A DNA stretch of 64,000 bases. Origin: Pseudofabraea citricarpa (lineage: Eukaryota; Ascomycota; Leotiomycetes; Helotiales; Dermateaceae). The stretch is taken from NCBI GenBank assembly GCA_029641185.1, contig JAPWGK010000008.1:1054001-1118000 (forward strand). The letters run 5' to 3'. A program made the position numbers and the translations under genes. Shown here piece after piece: positions 58,334 to 64,000 of the stretch. The notes under the pieces were generated by a model. The model was not told the DNA's origin and searched no databases. It was given only the letters and a program-made list of their open reading frames with translations. Position 1 is the stretch's first letter, and each line of letters begins with the position of its first letter.

Positions 58334-59204
58334 ATGTTCTCACGACATGACATTGGTATATGACACTAGTACGGACAAAGCTGGATAAGATGCTCCCTTG
58401 GATGTTTTGGTTGTTTTCCTCTTTCATTCTGTTTGTGTTTCTCTGGTGTACTTGTTCTCCGAGCCTTGGCTACAAATAAGTTGAACGTACCACCAGCCAC
58501 CAGTACTGTACTTTGTTTTTCATTTCGCGGTATTGTTTTGATTTCGACTGCGACACTGAGTTTTGGGTTTCCTTTCCTTTCTTTACGTATACGCTGAATA
58601 GTTACAATAAATATCAGTTTTGAATCATTCCTCTACGTGCCAACCTATAAGCTCATATACACCTAGGTATTAACGCCTTGTTCAAACTACTGACCAGTTC
58701 ATATATAAGACCAGTATCTTTATCAGGCAAACTGCTTAAACTCAGAACAACTTTTTGGATACTCTGATATATTTCATCCTCGATGAATTTATCAGAATGG
58801 ATATTGCTGACTTTACCAGGCGTCCAGCAGCTTACCTAGCAATTGCAAAAAGATATAACCTTTGATTACTGCAGGCCCGAAAGGCGAGGGTGGTTGGACT
58901 AGAACGTTTTGTTCATACAACCTCATGTAGACTCCTTCTAAATGGCAATGTCCAGCTCTTGATATAGGCTTGGCAATTTGGTAGAACTACACAATTCCAA
59001 GATTTGCTGAGACTTATAAAATAATTTGGAGAACAAGATGATATAGTGCTTTGACCTTATTTGAAGTCCTAGCTGCTGTTTAAATAATTTCTGTTGCCAT
59101 TCAAATGTACGTAATACAGTTACATAATGACCCAGAGAAGCTGAAAGAGAACAATACAATTACAAACTCAAGGGCTAATTCCCAAATACAAGAACAACAT
59201 CCCA
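58334..59204. other. Convergent intergenic region
   Basis: Spacer between two genes whose 3' ends face each other. No supported feature. Confidence 0.45.
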
Positions 59205-61589
59205 TTACAGGGAGCCCCAGTCACCCATGATATCTCGCCAGAAAGCATCGTCCGTCAAATCGCCATAGTGGTGCTGGACATTTGCAAGCTGGGGATCTTC
59301 TTGATTCAAAGGATGATCATCCAAGACAGGAATAGGCGAGGCAGCCGTACCTCTCTGGTCTCGATCCGGAACGGCAACGCTAATTTTCGACTCGTACCAA
59401 TCCCTGAGTCTTTGTATACGCTGGGCATAGGAATTCCACCTGCACGTGGGCTGAAGATACGGATCCTCCGCATCTTTCGCCTGCTGAAACTTCAAGATCA
59501 GCTGGTCGAGGATTTCCGAGAAGTGGATCACGCTCCGTACGTAGATCAGATCCCACCCCGCATCGTCCACCGTCGAGAGTTTCGACAGAACCAAAAGTGC
59601 GTGAAGAGTTTGTAACCACATGACGAACGGGAAGTTGCGGTATTCGGAGATCGGATGACCCAGGAATGTGCTGACGAGGCTTTTTGCCGACAGCATGGCT
59701 GCGTGAAGGATGTCGACTCGACCGAGTGCATATGTACCGTAAGAGGCCAGTCCTGCTCCTTCACATAATGCGATTTCGTATAGATGAATTTCATTGCTCA
59801 TGAGATGCATCTGCAAAGACGCTACAGATTGTTATTAGCCAGTTGGATGAGAAATTCCGAACCAGAAGAAGCTTACAGTTGGATGCAAGATTCGCCGGAA
59901 CAGAATCTTTGAATGTTTTGAGTTCGGCTTCATATGATTTGATGTACATGCCGATAGGTGGTTTTGATTGCCAAGCGTGCTCTGGGAGATCGTATGGCAG
60001 GGTTTGTGTTACGTTCTCTGCAAACTGTTGTAGGCGGACTAAGTTGATAAGATAGAGGTCACTCTGGTATTCGGGTGCTCCAGATAGGACTCGGTAGCTT
60101 TCATCCACGTGCGTAGTATAACGCATAGCGTCCATCTTTTTGAAGGATGAGGACATACTAAAAAATAGTCAGTCGCCTAACTCGAATCTGAGAAGGGCAT
60201 GGCAAACACCGAGCTGAGGTAGAAGCACCCGAGTAGAGCTCTTCTTTCATCCTTAGTACGAAGTCCAACCACATCTTGGTGACTTTGGATTCGCGATTGA
60301 TATGAGCTGTCAGCCGCTGCTTGTGCTGCAGTAGGCCGAGGTGCTTTGTTTAAACCCAAATCTAGAGATTCTCGAATCAGAATTGTTTGATAGGCAACAT
60401 CCTTGGGCCACCGAAATCTAACTCTCGAGCTGGAATTTCGATTCCAAAACGAACCGAAGTTCACTCCAATTTCATGTCAGACAACGAGCATTTAAGTGAA
60501 GAACTCACCACTTAGTAGTGAAATGGCCATTTGAAGCATGTTCGTTATCTGTGTATTATTATGCGATTGTTGGTGTATATGATACCTAAAGAATAGTATT
60601 AATTTATAAACGCCAAGAGACCATTGAGTACTCGCTAATGCGATAAGTAACAGATTGAGATCAACATACCAGGAAATATAAACCAAAACGCCCTGAAGCA
60701 AATCAAGGTTCTTAGCCCCAGCAAACAACAAGTGATGAGTTAAATATCTCATGATTTCTAGAGTCATAACTTCTTGTTGCACGGGAGTCTGATTTGATGT
60801 AAGTGCTATCACACATCTGAACAAGAATGGCTTTGCTTGTAGAAGCCACGGAGCCGTAATGCCCGCAGGGATGACCACGAAAGGAAAATAACCCGTCATA
60901 ACAGTTTGAAACCTCCCCAGGAGAGATTCTGCAGCATGAAAATTCACATTAATTTCCGACGGAGGTGTCTGGCCTAATATCTTGAGCCTTTCAAGGTTTC
61001 GCAACACAGCATCATTGTACGGCTCTATGGGTGGGGGAGGGGCAAAGCTCAATCTCCTTGATGCACCAGGCGAGCCGTTTCGTCGGTTTGGCGCAGGGAA
61101 AAGAGATTCCTGGTCATCCTCTTCTAAATTATCTAATTGAGGAAGCGACTGCTGCTGCGTTGCAAGTTGTTTGGTAAGGCTCGCTATTTTGTCCTCCAAC
61201 TCAGTGATGTGACTGCATAAAAATCCAATTAGTTACGTTACGAAATATACCTAGAAACTTAATCTCGCGTGGATGCGTACGCTGGTAGTCCTCTAGGTTT
61301 AGGACCCGGTCGTGTCCTCTTCTCTCTGGGCTTACATTGTCTATTGTGTCGGATACATCTATAATTACCCAATTAGTCATTTACATTCAGAAGAGCACCC
61401 TAAAGCCAGGAATTACCGGTAACAAGCCGCTCCTACGCCCCCATCAGGATCTCTGACACATCGTAATCTCAAATGAGAGCAGTCAACACAGGATCTTTGT
61501 ATTCCAATCACGGGTCCTGGCGGAGATAGAGCGGCTTGTGGAGCCTCATTTTGAGCCTCTTCAGATGTTATACGTTCCGGGCTATCCAT
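59205..61589 (-). CDS. Zn2Cys6 transcription factor, paralogue of the gene at 875-3000
   Basis: Seven exons on the minus strand: 61589-61417, 61358-61281, 61212-60670, 60585-60509, 60361-60208, 60157-59877, 59821-59205; 1923 nt, 640 residues, phases close. Zinc cluster: C34-x2-C37-x6-C44-x11-C56-x2-C59-x6-C66, again split by a phase-2 intron in an Arg codon. HITELEDKIASLTKQL is the dimerisation coiled coil. Intron 4 (147 bp) has no counterpart in the other copy. The C-terminus ends FWRDIMGDWGSL. Five introns match the paralogue in position and phase. An ATG at 61640 would add 17 residues. Target genes unknown. Confidence 0.82.
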
Positions 61590-62355
61590 AAGTTTATAGC
61601 TGGACGTAGAATCTACACAGGTAAATAGTTGAAGTAACAAATGTCATCTCGGTGAATGTTTTAATTCAAGTTGTGATAACTTCCAGACGGGTTACAATAG
61701 AACGCGTCTTGATTTCCCGCGATGATTTCACCTCAAAAGCCTTGGCGAGGACAGTGCGAGCCCCCTCTCCGGTAAAACGACTCACGTGATAGCCTATCAA
61801 GTCCTCTGAGTTACGCTCAATTTTGTTATAGCACACGTAGTATTGTTTCCATTTTTCAAATGTTAGCCTACTACATCGAGCTTCTTGGATTTGATAATAT
61901 TTGTAAAGAACGAGTTATTGATTTCTTTACTCCCAACGACTACCCGAAGCTAATTATCTCGGCTATTAGCTCTGGGGGTTATGATCAGTAATTTGACTAT
62001 TATACCGGTATACTCTTTTGGTTTACTGTTGCTATCATCAAGTTTGCTTAAGTAAAGTACTGTAGCATAGTACTGCAATGAATCTAGAGTTTTCCAGATA
62101 GAATAGTAGGGACCAAATCAGCTTTGTCTATTGAAAATTATTAATACACGAGGAAGGCCTTTCTTTACACGACTAGCAGGGGCGGTGACAGGAAATAAGG
62201 AAAATTATCCCCCAGGCCGCTTGCAAACGTTTACTTCGTCTCCTTCAGCAATCGACCTCCCTGAAGCCTTATCATAGAAATCACCATACCGCTGATCCCT
62301 AGACTAACCCTAGCTCGGGAATGCTCAGATAGTCAGTTCCTCACTCTTCTAACTA
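61590..62355. other. Intergenic region
   Basis: Promoter of the Zn2Cys6 gene and 3' flank of the F-box gene; AT-rich near 61830-62150. Nothing else seen. Confidence 0.45.
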
Positions 62356-64000
62356 TTATATCTTCCGATGGGTTCTGAAATTACACCTAAGGTGATAAGA
62401 GCAAACTGCGGGTGCTTTAGTCTGTTGTTAGCAAATGTCATTTTAATGCGGTAGGGTCTTTACCTACCTGGCTTGCATAAAGACCTGTTAGAGTAGTTCC
62501 AGGCGCAACCACCAAAAGTTTTGGAATATCATCATCTGATAAGGGGCCAACATGGACGGATCGTTGTCGATTAGTCGTAATCTTCAACGTATGATGTGAG
62601 CAAGAAGACAACGACACCAACCAAGAGAATCAAATTAGTCTTTAAAATGAGAGGAGCAACTCACCGTGACAGAGTTCAAGATCCCATGCTTCAGGAAATT
62701 ATGAGTATTTGCTTTGTCATAACGGGAGAGGGTGACCTCTATAGATTCAATGATTTCACCGCCAGCGCCATCAATAGGGAAGTGCTTAGTCTTCAAATTG
62801 CTAGATGCATAACGCCCAAGCCTAAACGCCCTAGAGAGGTCATGAATTGCGTCATAATGAAACTCCAGACTGTATAGACCCTTCAAGGCGTAGGAGATAG
62901 AGATACCAGTCACGTGTTCGAGGTAGCAGCCACCAGGGCCGCCGAAATGAATCCAGAACAACGGTCGGTATCCACTCCTAGCTGGATTTTCACCCGTAAA
63001 TGACGTTTCGTTTAGAAACAACTTAGATTCAGGCACTGTAGGGTACCATAACGCTTCTTTTCTCGATGACGAGCCACGTTCGCTTGGTGCTATGACAGGA
63101 GGGGAGGCTTCCGACAAAAGTCCAAAACTAACTATTTTATATCCCTATACAGATGCGTAAATACTAGCGGAACAATACCAGAGTTAAAAGTGTCGTGTAC
63201 TTACATCAAAGCTCACTTCTAAGCCAACGATGAAATTGAATTGAGCGAGGCGCTCTGTTATGGGCGATTTGTTTGGGCACCCAACCCACTCTGATAGGCT
63301 TCCGTCTTGACTAACAACTTGTAGCGCATGTATGCCCCTTGATCCCATCGCTAGGATGAACCCTCTCAGAACTGTGACTTCCTTAATGACTTCCTTGGCC
63401 TTAGATACGAACCCAAGACATGTGTCGCGGCCGCTGTCGGTGATCAGACGAACGCCTGCAATATAAGTGACATTTTCAAGGCTGCTGATTGAGAAGGCAA
63501 TCTTTGAGAGGTCTTTAGGTATCTGAGCGACGTGTGTGCCAAATATTCGGCAGCCTTCGTTGAAGTTGTTCGGAACGTAAGTTGCCTTGTTCAATATGTT
63601 CCCTGCCACCTTGCTCCATCTTAGACAGGCAAAGTTTTCGTCCAAACTTGTCGTCTTTAGATTATCCACAAGGCTTAGGCTAACAATATCTTTAAGTTGT
63701 CTGGCCAAATCCCAAATCCTCCTTCTATTCTGTAGTCCAGATGGGCCATGAGTACGACCAGTAAGTCGATACAGGCTTATCCAGTCCGTAACGTTCCGAT
63801 TCTTCCATGTCTCAAATAGAAAACTGCGTTCGGCACTGGCTTTAAATCTAGACGCCCAAAAGGTGACACTAGACAAGAGTGGCAGGAAAGCTCGTGAAAC
63901 GCGGCGCAGACGTAGGGCATCATCAGTAGGCAAGTTGACCGCTATAGCTTCGAGAATCTCCCAAGGAAGTTTTGAAAAGCAGTCATTCAGCTTTTTATTA
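62356..64000 (-). CDS. F-box protein, 5' end beyond the right edge
   Basis: Partial gene. The open frame enters at 64000 and reads SKLPWEILEAIAVNLPTDDALRLRRVSRAF, a clear F-box. Exon to 63205, then a 59-bp intron (GTAAGT...TATAG), exon 63144 to about 62664, an intron to about 62585, an exon to about 62468, and a last exon probably ending at 62356. The body after the F-box is of the large fungal family of F-box proteins with a conserved domain of unknown function (WVGCPNKSPITERL, RPLFWIHFGGPGG). It probably recruits a substrate to an SCF ubiquitin ligase. The last two exons are less certain; the final one is short and lacks homology support. Confidence 0.65.

Overview
The window comes from a filamentous ascomycete (Pezizomycotina). 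The genes are intron-rich, with short introns (about 45-150 bp) that have GT-AG borders and fungal branch points. The gene set is typical of the group: UstYa proteins, Zn2Cys6 and C2H2 regulators, a NACHT-type NLR, PtaB, HbrB and GON7. A helotialean (Leotiomycetes) origin is a guess; no marker here proves it. Most genes had to be rebuilt by joining exons, and the exon sums and phases given were checked for reading-frame closure by hand.

Left edge (1-3 kb): the N-terminal part of a DUF6536 membrane protein (minus strand, runs off the edge) and a Zn2Cys6 regulator (875-3000). A paralogue of that regulator with matching intron positions sits at 59.2-61.6 kb.

Core of interest (about 4.2-23.2 kb): a complete-looking dikaritin RiPP cluster of the phomopsin type. 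It holds a SAM methyltransferase (4422-5318), an S41 peptidase (5695-8081), three UstYa-family oxidases (8498-9401, 18657-19611, 22053-23193), a tyrosinase (20060-21365), an OPT transporter (14737-17272), a Zn2Cys6 regulator (11821-13743) and the precursor gene (10206-10926). The precursor has a signal peptide and 14 repeats whose cores read YVIPFD (8) or YVIPID (6), the cores known for phomopsin P and phomopsin A. The inferred route is secretory-pathway entry, Kex2-like cleavage at the basic sites, further trimming by the S41 peptidase, oxidative cyclisation and desaturation by the UstYa proteins and tyrosinase, N-methylation, and transport. Six promoter regions of the cluster share clustered GGCGC/GCGCC motifs, which suggests one regulon. 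A short, multi-exon secreted-peptide gene (17767-18012) of unknown role lies inside the cluster.

Right of the cluster: a DUF2235 alpha/beta hydrolase (24582-26919); a large protein joining C2H2-like fingers with a DEDDh exonuclease-like domain (28108-31667); ribosomal protein uS8 (32075-32591); an AT-rich decayed tract (about 33.06-33.66 kb); PtaB (35279-37668); a repeat-rich intergenic region with a 53-bp minisatellite (39-41 kb); HbrB (41702-44265); GON7 (44666-44968); Vps39/Vam6 (45298-48602); a secreted berberine-bridge-like FAD oxidase (49262-51204); an NLR made of alpha/beta hydrolase, NACHT and ankyrin-like parts (51926-55904); a C2H2 protein (56966-58333); the second Zn2Cys6 paralogue; and an F-box protein running off the right edge. 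No tRNA, rRNA, CRISPR array or intact transposon was seen.
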